Origin: Bacillus aerolatus
GTDB lineage: Bacteria; Bacillota; Bacilli; Bacillales; Domibacillaceae
DNA length: 64,000 nucleotides
Direction: 5' to 3'
Assembly: GCF_009183655.1 (NCBI RefSeq)
Contig: NZ_WEIO01000007.1
Location: 151,379-215,378, forward strand
The notes beneath the pieces were generated by a model. It was not told the DNA's origin. It did not search any database and saw only the letters and a program-made list of their open reading frames with translations. Below are positions 52,444 to 62,641 of this stretch, piece by piece. Position numbers and translations under genes: made by a program. Numbering within the stretch: position 1 is the first letter of the stretch; every line of letters begins with the position of its first letter.

Positions 52444-53376
52444 TCATCGTTTATAAGCTAGTTTTTTCGCTTTTTCGGCGTTGGCGAAGTGTTTTTTCGT
52501 GAAATGAAGGAGGGCATTTTCACCTTTTTCACGTATGAGCCGGGCCGCCGCCGCATCAACTTGGCTGCCAGCGCCTTTCGGAATCGGGAAGCCCGCTTCA
52601 TCGCTCAATTTGTCCATTTCCTTAACGAATGCATAACGGGCGATGATGGAGGCGGCGGCAACAGATAAGTGGACGCTTTCGCCTTTCGTGCTGAAAAAAA
52701 CGTTTTCCTGAAAAATGTGCTTTTGTTCTTTTAAATAGCGGTAATATGTGTTTTTTTCAGCAAACTGGTCAATGAGCACGGCTTCCGGCCGCTCCGGGAG
52801 AATCTTCACGTGCAAGTTAATGAGTGCCTGGTTATGAAGCAATGCTTTAATTTTTCCTTGAGACATACCTTTTTGCTGCCATTCGTTGTATTTTTCATTT
52901 TTTAAAATCAGCAGGCTGTACGGTACAACTTTGGCGATCTTTTTGGCGATGCTGATGATTTGCGGGTCCGTTAAATCTTTCGAATCACGGACGCCGATTG
53001 CCTGCAGTTCACTCATTTGTTCTTTGCGCACATACGCGCTGACAACGGTGATGGGTCCGAAGAAATCGCCGGTGCCGACTTCATCGCTGCCGATCACAGA
53101 CATGCCCGAAAATCCGGGTGGCAAAATGGCAGGAGACGGCTTCTTTTTGTTAGCGGGAGCGGCTTTAGCCGTTTTTCCCTGCCACTTGGCGGTCTCTGCT
53201 TCTGCTCCTTTTCCTTGGAACAACACTTTCCCTGAACGGTAGCCGGTAATCGAGCAGGCAGCTGTTTTGGCAGCAAAGACTGCTCCTGGTGGCAGCTTGC
53301 CGGTAGAATGGGCAGAATAATGGTCTTTCATTTGCGAAAGGGCGCTGTTTGATACGTTCAATACAGTATGGCTCAA
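52444..53376 (-). CDS. rnhC: ribonuclease HIII
   Basis: A 310-residue type 2 RNase H that removes RNA from RNA/DNA hybrids. The N-terminal TBP-like substrate-binding domain (about 1-85) is followed by the catalytic domain with the DEDD-type acidic residues: IGSDEVGTGDFFGP (Asp-Glu), GVRDSKDLTD (Asp) and AVLIDQFAE (Asp). TTG 53376 follows GAAGGAGAA and gives MSHTVLNVSNSAL, as in B. subtilis RnhC; the longer frame from 53409 is not supported. It is divergent from zapA, as in B. subtilis. Confidence 0.94.
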   Translation of the reverse strand: MSHTVLNVSNSALSQMKDHYSAHSTGKLPPGAVFAAKTAACSITGYRSGKVLFQGKGAEAETAKWQGKTAKAAPANKKKPSPAILPPGFSGMSVIGSDEVGTGDFFGPITVVSAYVRKEQMSELQAIGVRDSKDLTDPQIISIAKKIAKVVPYSLLILKNEKYNEWQQKGMSQGKIKALLHNQALINLHVKILPERPEAVLIDQFAEKNTYYRYLKEQKHIFQENVFFSTKGESVHLSVAAASIIARYAFVKEMDKLSDEAGFPIPKGAGSQVDAAAARLIREKGENALLHFTKKHFANAEKAKKLAYKR

Positions 53377-53466
53377 TATGAATTCTCCTTCATGCTTACG
53401 ACTTTTCATGCTTTATTACTCATGTTATGATAACAGGTAGGATTCTTTACGAATGGGGGCATTCCA

Positions 53467-53727
53467 TTGTCGGACGAACAGAAAAACCGAATCACGGTTG
53501 ATATATACGGACAACATTATACAATTGTTGGCACGGAATCAAAAAGTCATATGCGCCGCGTGGCCCGTTTGGTCGATGAAAAAATGCAGGAAATTAAATC
53601 GAAGAATCCTGTGCTAGACTTGAATAAAATTGCTGTTTTGACTGCTGTGAACACAGTTCATGACTATTTAAAGCTAAAGGAAGAAACAGAACTTTTAAAA
53701 GAAGAACTAAAAAGACTAAAGGATTGA
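53467..53727 (+). CDS. zapA: cell division protein ZapA
   Basis: An 86-residue FtsZ-binding protein that promotes Z-ring bundling. It has the N-terminal [32 protein letters not shown] dimer fold and a C-terminal coiled coil (about 55-86). The start is TTG with GGGGG upstream. Its stop overlaps or touches the cvpA region, and zapA-cvpA-polX-mutS2 form a conserved transcription block. Confidence 0.94.
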   Translation: MSDEQKNRITVDIYGQHYTIVGTESKSHMRRVARLVDEKMQEIKSKNPVLDLNKIAVLTAVNTVHDYLKLKEETELLKEELKRLKD

Positions 53728-53732
53728 CTAAC

Positions 53733-54278
53733 ATGATTGACATCATTTTGCTTCTTTTTTTATTTTCAGGAATTGTCGTCGGCTTGAAGCGCGGGTTTAT
53801 CCTGCAATTCTTCCATATGGCTAGTTCCATTATCGCTATTATTGCTGCCTTTGCTCTTCGGGAGCAGGTCGCTCCGCTGCTAAAGTGGATCCCGATGCCG
53901 CCAATTGACGGAAACCCTGCACTCGGAATTTTATCCGCCGGATTCGAATCTTTCTACTACGGTGCGATTGCATTTATTCTTATTTTTATGTTAGTGAAAA
54001 TTGCCTTATCTGTACTTGCTTCCTTTATTAATGTGGTTGCCCATATTCCTATTATAAGGGAAGTAAATAAAATTGGCGGAGGAATTCTCGGATTTGTGGA
54101 AATCTATGTTGTGCTCTTCGTGCTTTTATATCTTGGCATGCTGCTTCCGCAAGCTGGAATTCAATCAATGATTGCTGATTCGGCTGTGGCTGATTACATG
54201 ATTCGCAACACGCCTTATTTATCGGACGCACTGAAAAATTTAAATCCGCTCGACCAGCTAAATCGCTTCTCTTTTTAA
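53733..54278 (+). CDS. cvpA: CvpA family membrane protein (YshB)
   Basis: A 181-residue protein with four membrane helices (about 2-22, 27-47, 70-95, 105-135), the CvpA (colicin V production) family. The family signature near the N-terminus is FLFSGIVVGLKRGFILQ. The role in Bacillus is unknown; relatives affect envelope integrity. ATG 53733 with AAAGGA is preferred to the TTG at 53724. The gene lies between zapA and polX, as in B. subtilis yshB. Confidence 0.85.
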   Translation: MIDIILLLFLFSGIVVGLKRGFILQFFHMASSIIAIIAAFALREQVAPLLKWIPMPPIDGNPALGILSAGFESFYYGAIAFILIFMLVKIALSVLASFINVVAHIPIIREVNKIGGGILGFVEIYVVLFVLLYLGMLLPQAGIQSMIADSAVADYMIRNTPYLSDALKNLNPLDQLNRFSF

Positions 54279-54359
54279 AAGAGAAGTTTTTGTTTTGTTG
54301 GGCTTTTCTGCTACTATAAAGAGAAGAAAACGACTGATTTTGAAAGCATGGTGACGAAT

Positions 54360-56081
54360 ATGATCAATAAAAAAGATATTATCCGTTTACTGGAAAAGAT
54401 CGCAATATATATGGAATTAAAAGGGGAAAATCCATTTAAAATATCGGCTTTTCGCAAAGCAGCAGCTGCGCTTGAAACAGATGAACGCAGCTTGTCGGAA
54501 ATAGAAGACATTACAAAAATTCCGGGGATTGGAAAAGGAACGAGTGCGGTTATTGAAGAGTACCGCGAAACAGGAGAATCAGCTGTTTTAAAAGAATTGC
54601 AGGAAGAAGTGCCGGCAGGTCTTATTCCTTTGCTTCAGCTGCCGGGGCTCGGCGGCAAAAAAATTGCTAAATTATATAAAGAACTCGATGTAAAACATAT
54701 CGACGAGCTAAAAGAAGTATGTGAAATGAAAAAAGTGCGCGAGCTGGCCGGGTTCGGCGCGAAAACGGAAGAAAAAATCCTCGCTGCCATCGGAGAAGCA
54801 GGAAAGCGGCCGGAGCGACTTTCGATTGCGTATATGCTGCCGCTTGCAGAATCGATTGAACAAGCACTCGCTGGCATGCAAGGTATCCGGCGATTTTCAC
54901 GGGCAGGCAGCCTGCGCCGTTTGCGTGAAACAATAAAGGATCTTGATTTTATCATTGCCGCTGATGATGCACCAGTGGTTAAAGAGCAGCTATTACAGCT
55001 TGCCGGTATTAAAGAAGTGATTGCTGCCGGCGACACGAAAGTTTCGGTCGTCCTCGAAGGGCAATGGGACGTATCTGTAGATTTTCGTATTGTGACGGAG
55101 AAAGAATTTGCGTCAACGCTTCATCATTTTACCGGCTCGAAAGACCATAATGTCCGCATGCGGCAGCTGGCAAAAGAGCGCGGAGAAAAAATCAGCGAAT
55201 ACGGCGTCGAAACGATTGAAACAGGCGAAGTGAAAACGTTTCAAACAGAAGAAGAATTTTACCATTATTTTGAGCTGCCGTGGATTCCACCGGAAATTCG
55301 GGAGGACGGGACAGAAGTGGAGGCATTCAAAGAAGAAGGCAGCTTGATTAAACTCAGTGACATTAAAGGCGACGTTCATCTGCATACAACTTGGTCGGAC
55401 GGAGCGTATTCACTCGAAGAAATGATAGAAGCGTGTCGCGCCAAAGGATACGAATACATGGCGATCACCGATCATTCCCGCTTTTTAAAAGTGGCGAACG
55501 GCTTGTCGGTGGAACGGCTTCTGCAGCAAAATGAAGAAATCCGCCGGCTGAATAAGCAATACGATGATATTGAAATTCTGTCCGGTATTGAAATGGATAT
55601 TTTACCGGACGGTACGCTTGATTACGACGATGACGTGCTGAGTCGATTAGACTTTGTTATTGCTTCGATTCATTCTAGTTTTTCGCAGCCGCGGGAAACG
55701 ATTATGGAACGATTGAAAACGGCGTTAATGAACCCGCATGTCGACTTGATCGCCCATCCAACCGGCCGGCTGATCGGCCGCCGTGACGGCTACGATGTTG
55801 ACGTGGACATGCTAATCGAACTGGCGACAGAAACGAACACGGCACTCGAGTTAAATGCGAATCCGCAGCGGCTGGATTTATCAGCGGATTACTTGAAAAA
55901 GGCACAGGCCGCAGGAGTAAAGATATTTATTAATACGGATGCTCATGCGACCGAACATCTTGAATTTATGGAAATCGGTGCCAAAGCTGCAAGAAAAGGC
56001 TGGCTCCGTCCTGAAACGGTTGTCAATACGTATAGCAAAGAAGATTTTCTGGCGTTTATTAACCGAAATAAAGGCAAATAG
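54360..56081 (+). CDS. polX: DNA polymerase/3'-5' exonuclease PolX
   Basis: A 573-residue family X repair polymerase with a C-terminal PHP nuclease. Helix-hairpin-helix motifs ([27 protein letters not shown]) bind DNA. The polymerase site has GSLRR and KDLDFII with metal-binding Asp residues (about 190-205). The PHP domain (about 335-573) starts [12 protein letters not shown] and carries the His/Asp clusters for exonuclease activity. It acts in base excision and gap filling. ATG 54360 after GGTGA gives [13 protein letters not shown], as in B. subtilis. Confidence 0.95.
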   Translation: MINKKDIIRLLEKIAIYMELKGENPFKISAFRKAAAALETDERSLSEIEDITKIPGIGKGTSAVIEEYRETGESAVLKELQEEVPAGLIPLLQLPGLGGKKIAKLYKELDVKHIDELKEVCEMKKVRELAGFGAKTEEKILAAIGEAGKRPERLSIAYMLPLAESIEQALAGMQGIRRFSRAGSLRRLRETIKDLDFIIAADDAPVVKEQLLQLAGIKEVIAAGDTKVSVVLEGQWDVSVDFRIVTEKEFASTLHHFTGSKDHNVRMRQLAKERGEKISEYGVETIETGEVKTFQTEEEFYHYFELPWIPPEIREDGTEVEAFKEEGSLIKLSDIKGDVHLHTTWSDGAYSLEEMIEACRAKGYEYMAITDHSRFLKVANGLSVERLLQQNEEIRRLNKQYDDIEILSGIEMDILPDGTLDYDDDVLSRLDFVIASIHSSFSQPRETIMERLKTALMNPHVDLIAHPTGRLIGRRDGYDVDVDMLIELATETNTALELNANPQRLDLSADYLKKAQAAGVKIFINTDAHATEHLEFMEIGAKAARKGWLRPETVVNTYSKEDFLAFINRNKGK

Positions 56082-56097
56082 GGAGGATTCCTGTTAC

Positions 56098-58452
56098 GTG
56101 AATAAAAAAGTATTAAACACTCTTGAATTTGACAAAATTAAGCAGCAGCTTACCGAACATGCCGCCTCCTCCTTAGGAAGGGAACAGGCAGAATCTTTGC
56201 ACCCTTCTGTGTCGTTTGATGAAGTGGTTCGCTTGCAGGAAGAAACAGACGAAGCGGCGCGCGTGCTGCGCATAAAAGGACACGCTCCGCTCGGCGGCAT
56301 TTACAATGTCCGTCCGCAAGTGAAGCGGGCGCAGATCGGCGGCATGCTGAACGGCTTGGAGTTCGTCCAGGTCGCAAGCACGATTCATGCGGGCCGCATG
56401 ATGAAGCAGTTTATCGCTGATTTGATTGAAGAGGGCGAAGAGCTGCCGATTCTTTCTGAAAAAGGAGGCGAGCTGCCTGTATTAACGCCGCTTGAACAAC
56501 GGATTAAGCATACAGTCGATGAACACGGCGGTGTACTAGACTCAGCAAGCGAAACTTTGCGGCACATCCGCCAGCAGCTGCGCGCTAATGAAAGCCGGAT
56601 CCGCGGTAAGCTCGAAAGCTTAATTCGTGGGAAAAACGCGCAAAAAATGCTGTCTGATGCCATTATTACCATTCGAAACGACCGCTACGTCATCCCGGTC
56701 AAACAAGAATACCGCGGACAGTATGGCGGCATCATCCATGACCAGTCTTCATCCGGCCAAACTTTGTTTATTGAGCCGGAATCGATTGTGCAAATGAACA
56801 ACCAGATTCGGGAATTTAAATTGAAAGAACAATTGGAAATTGAACGAATTTTTACCGAGCTGACAGTGGAAGTGGAACAGCACGGAGAAGAATTGTACTA
56901 TTTAACAGGCTTGCTTGGCGAGCTTGATTTTATGTTTATGAAAGCCAAATTCGGCAAGGCCATAAAAGGTACGAAGCCAATAGTGAATAAGGACGGATAT
57001 ATCCGTCTGAATAAAGCACGCCATCCGCTTTTGCCGATTGATGAGGCCGTAGCAAGCGACATTGAACTTGGCAAAGACTATACGACGATTTTAATTACCG
57101 GACCGAATACCGGCGGGAAAACGGTCACAATAAAAACGGTCGGACTGACGACATTAATGGCCCAGTCAGGACTGCCAATCCCAGCGCTAGACGGCTCGGA
57201 AACAGCGGTGTTCAGCTCGATTTTTGCTGATATTGGCGATGAGCAGTCGATTGAACAAAGCTTGAGTACATTTTCTTCCCATATGGTGAATATCGTTGAC
57301 ATATTAAAGCATGTAGATGATGACAGCCTCGTCCTATTTGACGAACTTGGCGCTGGCACCGACCCGCAGGAAGGAGCGGCGCTCGCGATGTCGATTCTCG
57401 ATGATGTGCACAACCGCGGCGCCCGCGTCATAGCGACTACGCATTATCCGGAGCTGAAAGCGTACGGCTACAACCGTGAAGGCGTCATCAATGCGAGCGT
57501 GGAGTTTGACGTGGAAACACTCAGCCCGACGTACCGCCTGTTAATTGGTGTGCCGGGACGAAGCAACGCTTTTGAAATTTCTACCCGCCTGGGGCTCGAT
57601 GCCGGCATTATTCAGCAGGCCCGCGGTTTAATCGGTGCCGATACGAATGAAGTGGATCAAATGATCGCTTCACTTGAACAAGCGCGCAGAAAAGCAGAAG
57701 AAGAAGAAAAAGAAGCCCGCGAGTATTTGAAACTTGCGGAACAGCTTCATAAAGATATGCAAAAGCAAATGCAGGATTTTTATGCAAATGAAGAGGAGCT
57801 TGCGGAAAAAGCCCGCAAAAAAGCGGCGGACATTGTGGAGCAGGCGAAAGTGGAAGCAGAAGAAGTGATCCGTGATTTGCGCAACATGAGGCTGGAAAAA
57901 CAAGCAGATGTGAAAGAACACGAATTGATTGAAGCAAAGCGGCGGTTAACAGAAGCCACTCCAGAAACGAAAGCAGCACCAAAGAAAAAAGCAACTGCGA
58001 CAGAACGAACGCTGAAACAAGGCGACGAAGTGAAAGTGCTCAGCTTCGACCAGAAAGGCACGCTGCTTGAAAAAGCAGGCGATGGCCAGTGGCACGTACA
58101 AATCGGTATTATGAAAATGAAAGTGAAAGAAAGCGATTTGCAATTCATAAAGTCAGAGAAAAAAGCCGAACCAAAGCCGCTTGCCACTGTTCGCGGCAAA
58201 GATTATCACGTCAGCCTTGAACTTGATTTGCGCGGCGAGCGGTACGAAGATGCGTTAGTAAAAGTGGAGAAATATATTGATGATGCCTTGCTCGCAGGTT
58301 ATTCGCGCGTTTCCATCATTCATGGTAAAGGAACAGGCGCACTCAGAAAAGGCGTTCAAGACTATTTGAAAAATCACCGGTCCGTGAAGCGTTCCCGTTT
58401 TGGTGAAGCAGGAGAAGGCGGACTCGGTGTCACTGTTGTCGAACTGAAATAA
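56098..58452 (+). CDS. mutS2: MutS2 protein (MutS-like ATPase with Smr domain)
   Basis: A 784-residue protein. It has a MutS-type clamp/core (about 1-320), ATPase with Walker [12 protein letters not shown] (about 336) and Walker [16 protein letters not shown] (about 412), a long Glu/Lys-rich coiled coil (about 520-620), a KOW-like segment, and the C-terminal Smr nuclease domain (about 705-784; LDLRG and [10 protein letters not shown]). MutS2 acts on branched DNA and, in Bacillus, on collided ribosomes. GTG 56098 follows GGGAGGATT; the longer frame would overlap polX. Confidence 0.95.
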   Translation: MNKKVLNTLEFDKIKQQLTEHAASSLGREQAESLHPSVSFDEVVRLQEETDEAARVLRIKGHAPLGGIYNVRPQVKRAQIGGMLNGLEFVQVASTIHAGRMMKQFIADLIEEGEELPILSEKGGELPVLTPLEQRIKHTVDEHGGVLDSASETLRHIRQQLRANESRIRGKLESLIRGKNAQKMLSDAIITIRNDRYVIPVKQEYRGQYGGIIHDQSSSGQTLFIEPESIVQMNNQIREFKLKEQLEIERIFTELTVEVEQHGEELYYLTGLLGELDFMFMKAKFGKAIKGTKPIVNKDGYIRLNKARHPLLPIDEAVASDIELGKDYTTILITGPNTGGKTVTIKTVGLTTLMAQSGLPIPALDGSETAVFSSIFADIGDEQSIEQSLSTFSSHMVNIVDILKHVDDDSLVLFDELGAGTDPQEGAALAMSILDDVHNRGARVIATTHYPELKAYGYNREGVINASVEFDVETLSPTYRLLIGVPGRSNAFEISTRLGLDAGIIQQARGLIGADTNEVDQMIASLEQARRKAEEEEKEAREYLKLAEQLHKDMQKQMQDFYANEEELAEKARKKAADIVEQAKVEAEEVIRDLRNMRLEKQADVKEHELIEAKRRLTEATPETKAAPKKKATATERTLKQGDEVKVLSFDQKGTLLEKAGDGQWHVQIGIMKMKVKESDLQFIKSEKKAEPKPLATVRGKDYHVSLELDLRGERYEDALVKVEKYIDDALLAGYSRVSIIHGKGTGALRKGVQDYLKNHRSVKRSRFGEAGEGGLGVTVVELK

Positions 58453-58485
58453 AAAGCAAATCCAAAAAAGAGGGGCTTTATTTAC

Positions 58486-58893
58486 ATGAACCTATTTTGG
58501 GAAAATGAATTCGTGCAGCTGGCTGGCTATTACAGTGTAGTGGTCGTTTGTATTACGTTGTCGTTAGCCGTGTTTGAACTTGTAACCAAATACCGCAATT
58601 GGGAAGAAATCAAAAAAGGCAATATGGCTGTTGCAATGGCAACCGGCGGAAAAATATTTGGGCTCTCTAATATTTTCCGTCATTCCATTGCTCACAACGA
58701 TAGCGTTTTGACGATGATCGGCTGGGGAGCTTTCGGCTTTATTTTGCTGCTTGTCGGCTACTTTATTTTTGAATTTCTAACCCCCCGCTTTAAAATTGAT
58801 GAAGAAATCGAAAGAGACAACCGCGCCGTCGGTTTTATCTCAATGATCATTTCCGTCGGGCTTTCGTACGTCATTGGTTCAGCTTTAATTTAA
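58486..58893 (+). CDS. yshE: DUF350 membrane protein YshE
   Basis: A 135-residue protein with four membrane helices (about 13-32, 46-66, 77-97, 112-133) and the DUF350 motif MATGGKIFGLSNIF. In B. subtilis yshE also follows mutS2. Function unknown. AGAGGGGC precedes the ATG. It is likely the last full gene of the zapA-mutS2 unit. Confidence 0.9.
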   Translation: MNLFWENEFVQLAGYYSVVVVCITLSLAVFELVTKYRNWEEIKKGNMAVAMATGGKIFGLSNIFRHSIAHNDSVLTMIGWGAFGFILLLVGYFIFEFLTPRFKIDEEIERDNRAVGFISMIISVGLSYVIGSALI

Positions 58894-58912
58894 TAAGGAG
58901 ATTGGGAAACTT

Positions 58913-58996
58913 ATGGAAACATTAGCGAAAGTACTGCTCGCATTATGCGGCGTCTTTCTTGCCATCGGTATTATTTATATGTTGTTTTTTGCTTGA
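58913..58996 (+). CDS. possible 27-residue single-helix membrane peptide
   Basis: AAGGAG followed by ATG 58913 opens a 27-codon frame: METLAKVLLALCGVFLAIG, then IIYMLFFA, a single membrane helix. It lies 19 nt after yshE and just before the operon terminator, which supports co-transcription. No family known to me. Confidence 0.5.
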   Translation: METLAKVLLALCGVFLAIGIIYMLFFA

Positions 58997-59005
58997 AAAT
59001 AAGAG

Positions 59006-59037
59006 AACTTCCCTGGCGGCTGCCGGGGAAGTTTTCT
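59006..59037 (+). terminator. terminator of the mutS2-yshE unit
   Basis: AACTTCCC-T-GGC / GCC-G-GGGAAGTT followed by TTCTT. Confidence 0.8.
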
Positions 59038-59073
59038 TATCCCTATTTGAATCCCTTCAATTCTTTATATCCA

Positions 59074-60063
59074 TCATTCTGGTTTGTTATAAATCTCTCC
59101 GATCTTATCGATCCGGTTCGTCCAAATGCCGCCTGTATAATTTTCCGGCAGCCTTTTTATGTCTTCTTCAGAGTCAAAGCCGGAAGAGAAGCCGCTGCCG
59201 TTTCCGCCGACGATGATCGTTCGGACATTTGCTTCATCCATTCTGTCGAGGAATCGGTTTGGCCATCCCCAAAGGAAAGGGGCGATTTTCTCGGGAACGT
59301 GGAGCTCTGTATTTTGGCAAGCTTCAGGTACATGGCCGGTCCACCCTGTCGCTATGTAAGGAATCAGGCACGCTTTCATTGTTTCCTTGGACATCACTTT
59401 CATTTCCGGCAATTGTTTCCGCAGTTCGGCCACCGGTTCATCACCGCCATAGACCGTGATCGCTTTTAATCGTTCCTTCGGAAATTGCGACAAGTATTGA
59501 GCGAGCAGAGTGCCTTCTTCGGGGTCATTGCTCTTTACATGAATGAGCAGCGGCTCGTTCGGAAAATGCTTCATTACTTCATTAAGAGAGGGCATAAGAT
59601 TGATGCCTTTTCCTCGAAAAGGATGAGTCTTTCCTCCGTCAGCTGTGTAGCCATACCCGATATCGAGCTTTTTTAACTCGGCCATCGTGTAATCGCGAGT
59701 CACACCTGTGCCATTCGTCCGGCAGTCAAGCGTCCAGTCGTGAAAAACGGCAAACTGATTATCTTTAGTAATATGGACATCTAGTTCAACGATATCTGCT
59801 CCCGCTGCAAACGCTGCCTCCATCGAAGGGATGGTATTTTCCAAAAATGAGTGTTCCGGCGGATAAATCCGCTCAGCGGTACACGTATCACCTTCCACGC
59901 CCTCCAGACTAAATGTTTGGGCGATTCCCCGATGGGCAAGAAGCAGCGGTTTGCCTTCTCTTTCCTTCGCAAACAGCGAGCTGTTGTTAATATACATAAA
60001 GACCATCAGCACGAGAAGCAGCCAAACAATCTTACTTTTTTTTATTCTTTTAAAAAACTTCAT
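59074..60063 (-). CDS. glycerophosphodiester phosphodiesterase, membrane-anchored
   Basis: A 329-residue GDPD-family enzyme that hydrolyses glycerophosphodiesters to glycerol-3-phosphate and an alcohol. An N-terminal helix (about 12-30, IVWLLLVLMVFMYI) anchors it on the outer face. Catalytic residues: His-Arg in LLLAHRGIAQ (about 48), ENTIPSMEAAFAAGADIVELDVHITKDNQFAVFHDWTLD region (Glu, Asp, His). It has an insertion between HRG and EN (about 25 residues) compared with a minimal GDPD. ATG 60063 with GGTGGAGGA is chosen over the longer frame from 60105. Confidence 0.9.
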   Translation of the reverse strand: MKFFKRIKKSKIVWLLLVLMVFMYINNSSLFAKEREGKPLLLAHRGIAQTFSLEGVEGDTCTAERIYPPEHSFLENTIPSMEAAFAAGADIVELDVHITKDNQFAVFHDWTLDCRTNGTGVTRDYTMAELKKLDIGYGYTADGGKTHPFRGKGINLMPSLNEVMKHFPNEPLLIHVKSNDPEEGTLLAQYLSQFPKERLKAITVYGGDEPVAELRKQLPEMKVMSKETMKACLIPYIATGWTGHVPEACQNTELHVPEKIAPFLWGWPNRFLDRMDEANVRTIIVGGNGSGFSSGFDSEEDIKRLPENYTGGIWTNRIDKIGEIYNKPE

Positions 60064-60144
60064 AAATATCCTCCACCTTATGATCTTAGCTTTCCTATGA
60101 ATCATACAAAATAAGCTGAATGTTCACAATTGCTTTTTTAACAT

Positions 60145-60174
60145 TTGGCAAAGCTGGAACGAATATATTATAAT
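60145..60174 (+). promoter_or_regulatory. lcfA promoter
   Basis: TTGGCA, 18 bp, then TATAAT, about 45 bp upstream of the lcfA ATG. Confidence 0.6.
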
Positions 60175-60179
60175 TGAAT

Positions 60180-60198
60180 AGAATATTGTTAATATTCT
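60180..60198. promoter_or_regulatory. candidate operator of lcfA
   Basis: AGAATATT-GTT-AATATTCT, a perfect 8-bp palindrome at the expected transcription start. It differs from the FadR site TGAATGAnTAnTCATTCA. Confidence 0.5.
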
Positions 60199-60220
60199 AA
60201 CCGAATGGGGAGGGATGGAA

Positions 60221-61909
60221 ATGAGTAATCATCCATGGCTTGCACACTACCCGGAAACTATACCAGCTACATTGACTTACGAGGAGAAGCCGGTGCAAAT
60301 GTATTTGACGAATGCGGCGAAAGATTATCCTGAAAAAACAGCGATTCATTTTATGGGGAAAGAGCTGACATTTCGGGAAGTGTATGACTCTTCTTTAAAG
60401 CTCGGGCATTATTTAAGGAAGCTCGGTATCGAAAAAGGCGATCGGGTAGCGATTATGCTGCCAAACGGACCGCAGGCGGTTATTAGTTATTTTGGCGTTT
60501 TGTATGCCGGCGGTGTTGTTGTCCAGACAAACCCGCTGTATACAGAAAGAGAAATAGAGTATCAAATGAAAGATTCAGGTCCCAAAGTCATCATTACCCT
60601 GGATATTTTATACCCCCGCGTACGGCAGGCAATGAAGCACACCGATTTAGAACATATTATTGTAACCGCTGTCAAAGACTATTTGCCTTTCCCTAAAAAC
60701 ATTATTTATCCTTTTATACAGGCAAAACAAACGGGCTTGAAAGTTTACGTGGAAGAACGCGGAACAAATCATGAGTTTAAGCGCATTATGGCGTTAGAAT
60801 CAGCGGAAGAACTAAATATCCCTATTAATTTTGAAGAAGACCTTGCTTTGCTTCAATACACGGGTGGCACGACTGGTTTTCCGAAAGGCGTGATGCTGAC
60901 CCACAAAAATCTTGCAGCGAACGCTTCTATGTGTGCGTCTTGGTTGTATAAGTGTAAAACAGGAGAAGAAGTTGTACTCGGAGTGCTGCCGTTTTTTCAC
61001 GTATATGGCATGACGACGGTCATGATATTATCGATTATGCAAGGATATAAAATGGTGCTGCTGCCAAAATTTGATGTGAAAACCACTTTAAAAACAATCC
61101 AAAAGCAGCGGCCGACATTGTTTCCAGGCGCTCCCACTATTTATATTGCACTATTAAATGATCCTGACTTGAAAAAATATGACTTATCTTCGATTCATTC
61201 GTGCATTAGCGGTTCGGCACCACTCCCGGTTGAAGTGCAGCAAAACTTTGAGAAAATTACAGGGGGCAAACTCGTCGAAGGATACGGGCTATCTGAAACT
61301 TCTCCCGTCACTCATTCCAATTTTCTATGGGACCGTGAGCGGGTCAAAGGCAGCATCGGTGTCCCATGGCCGGATACAGAAGCAGCTATTTTATCAATGG
61401 AAACGGGGAAAATCCTGCCACCGGATGAAGTGGGGGAAATTGTAATTAAAGGGCCGCAGGTGATGAAAGGCTACTGGAACCGGCCGGAAGAAACAGCTAT
61501 GACGTTTAAAGATGGCTGGCTGCTCACTGGAGATATTGGTTACATGGATAAGAATGGATATTTCTTTGTCGTCGATAGAAAGAAAGATATGATCCTTGCC
61601 AGCGGTTACAATATATATCCGCGCGAAATTGAAGAAGTGCTGTATGAACATGAAGCGGTACAGGAAGCAGTGGCTGTGGGCGTGCCTGATCCGTATCGGG
61701 GAGAAACAGTCAAAGTCTATGTGGTGTTAAAAGAAGGTTACTCTGTAACAGAAGAAGAATTAAACGAATTTGCCAGAGCTCATTTAGCGGCATATAAAGT
61801 TCCAAGAATGTATGAATTCAGAGAGGAATTGCCCAAAACGGCCGTCGGTAAAATATTGCGGCGTGTACTAGTGGATGAAGAGAAAAAGAAAATAGAGAAA
61901 ATAGGCTGA
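60221..61909 (+). CDS. lcfA: long-chain fatty acid-CoA ligase
   Basis: A 562-residue AMP-forming acyl-CoA synthetase that activates fatty acids for beta-oxidation. Motifs: YTGGTTGFPKGVMLTH (P-loop, about 210), GYGLSETSPVT (about 350), GWLLTGDIGYMD, DRKKDMILASGYNIYPREIEE (hinge) and the C-terminal Lys in LPKTAVGKILRR. It resembles B. subtilis LcfA. ATG 60221 is preferred, since GGGGAGGG is too close to the ATG at 60215. It precedes fadR-fadB-etfB, the conserved fatty-acid degradation cluster. Confidence 0.95.
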   Translation: MSNHPWLAHYPETIPATLTYEEKPVQMYLTNAAKDYPEKTAIHFMGKELTFREVYDSSLKLGHYLRKLGIEKGDRVAIMLPNGPQAVISYFGVLYAGGVVVQTNPLYTEREIEYQMKDSGPKVIITLDILYPRVRQAMKHTDLEHIIVTAVKDYLPFPKNIIYPFIQAKQTGLKVYVEERGTNHEFKRIMALESAEELNIPINFEEDLALLQYTGGTTGFPKGVMLTHKNLAANASMCASWLYKCKTGEEVVLGVLPFFHVYGMTTVMILSIMQGYKMVLLPKFDVKTTLKTIQKQRPTLFPGAPTIYIALLNDPDLKKYDLSSIHSCISGSAPLPVEVQQNFEKITGGKLVEGYGLSETSPVTHSNFLWDRERVKGSIGVPWPDTEAAILSMETGKILPPDEVGEIVIKGPQVMKGYWNRPEETAMTFKDGWLLTGDIGYMDKNGYFFVVDRKKDMILASGYNIYPREIEEVLYEHEAVQEAVAVGVPDPYRGETVKVYVVLKEGYSVTEEELNEFARAHLAAYKVPRMYEFREELPKTAVGKILRRVLVDEEKKKIEKIG

Positions 61910-61935
61910 ATAAAAAGAAAATGCTTGTCCCCCTC

Positions 61936-61964
61936 TTGACTCTTTCAGCGGGAAAAGGTAATAT
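61936..61964 (+). promoter_or_regulatory. fadR-fadB-etf promoter
   Basis: TTGACT, 17 bp, then TAATAT, directly upstream of the FadR operator. Confidence 0.65.
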
Positions 61965-61971
61965 AAAGTGG

Positions 61972-61989
61972 TGAATGAATAGTCATTCA
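61972..61989. promoter_or_regulatory. fadR: FadR operator
   Basis: TGAATGAATAGTCATTCA matches the Bacillus FadR consensus TGAATGAnTAnTCATTCA at every defined position. It lies over the expected start site, 36 bp before the fadR ATG: FadR would repress its own operon until long-chain acyl-CoA binds it. Confidence 0.9.
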
Positions 61990-62024
61990 TTTTTCATACA
62001 TCGAAAGAGCGGGAGGGGCAGCCT

Positions 62025-62609
62025 ATGAAAAGAAACAAACCTAAATATCATCAAATTATTGATGCAGCTGTTGTAGCGATCGCAGAAAATGGCTATCATC
62101 AAGCCCAGGTTGCGAAAATAGCCAAGCAAGCAGGAGTCGCAGACGGCACAATTTATTTATATTTTAAAAATAAAGAAGACATTTTAATTTCATTGTTCCA
62201 GGAAAAAATGGGCAGTTTCGTCGAGAAAATTCAACAAGTTTTAGCAGGAAAAACAACGGCAGCAGAGAAGTTATTATTGTTGGTGGAAAACCATTTTGCG
62301 ATGTTGTCTGAAGATCGGCATTTAGCAGTCGTGACTCAATTGGAGCTCAGACAGTCAAATAAAGAACTCCGCCTGAAAATTAACGAAGTGCTCAAAGGCT
62401 ATTTGCAGCTCATTGACGACGTGTTAAAGGAAGGCGTCGAAAAAGGTGAATTCAAAGCGTCACTCAACCTTTTGCTTGCGAGGCAAATGATTTTTGGGAC
62501 AATTGATGAAACCGTTACCACCTGGGTGATGAATGAGCAAAAATACGATCTTACGGCACTTGCTCCCGAAGTAGGAGACATGCTGTTAAATGGGTTTTCG
62601 ATCCGCTGA
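62025..62609 (+). CDS. fadR: fatty acid degradation repressor FadR (TetR family)
   Basis: A 194-residue TetR-family repressor (YsiA in B. subtilis) of beta-oxidation genes, released from DNA by long-chain acyl-CoA. Helix-turn-helix at about 10-55 (AENGYHQAQVAKIAKQAGVADGTIYLYFKNKEDIL), helical ligand domain after it. A perfect FadR box lies upstream (autoregulation). ATG with GGGAGGGG. First gene of fadR-fadB-etfB. Confidence 0.95.
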   Translation: MKRNKPKYHQIIDAAVVAIAENGYHQAQVAKIAKQAGVADGTIYLYFKNKEDILISLFQEKMGSFVEKIQQVLAGKTTAAEKLLLLVENHFAMLSEDRHLAVVTQLELRQSNKELRLKINEVLKGYLQLIDDVLKEGVEKGEFKASLNLLLARQMIFGTIDETVTTWVMNEQKYDLTALAPEVGDMLLNGFSIR

Positions 62610-62641
62610 CCTTTATCGAACAAAAGGGGGATGGTGAAAAA

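Noticed and set aside
52176..52502. 108-codon + frame with VHKLSKP-like repeats
   Set aside because: The apparent 7-residue repeat only reflects the 21-bp DNA repeat; the frame starts inside the pheT terminator tail and runs into rnhC on the opposite strand.
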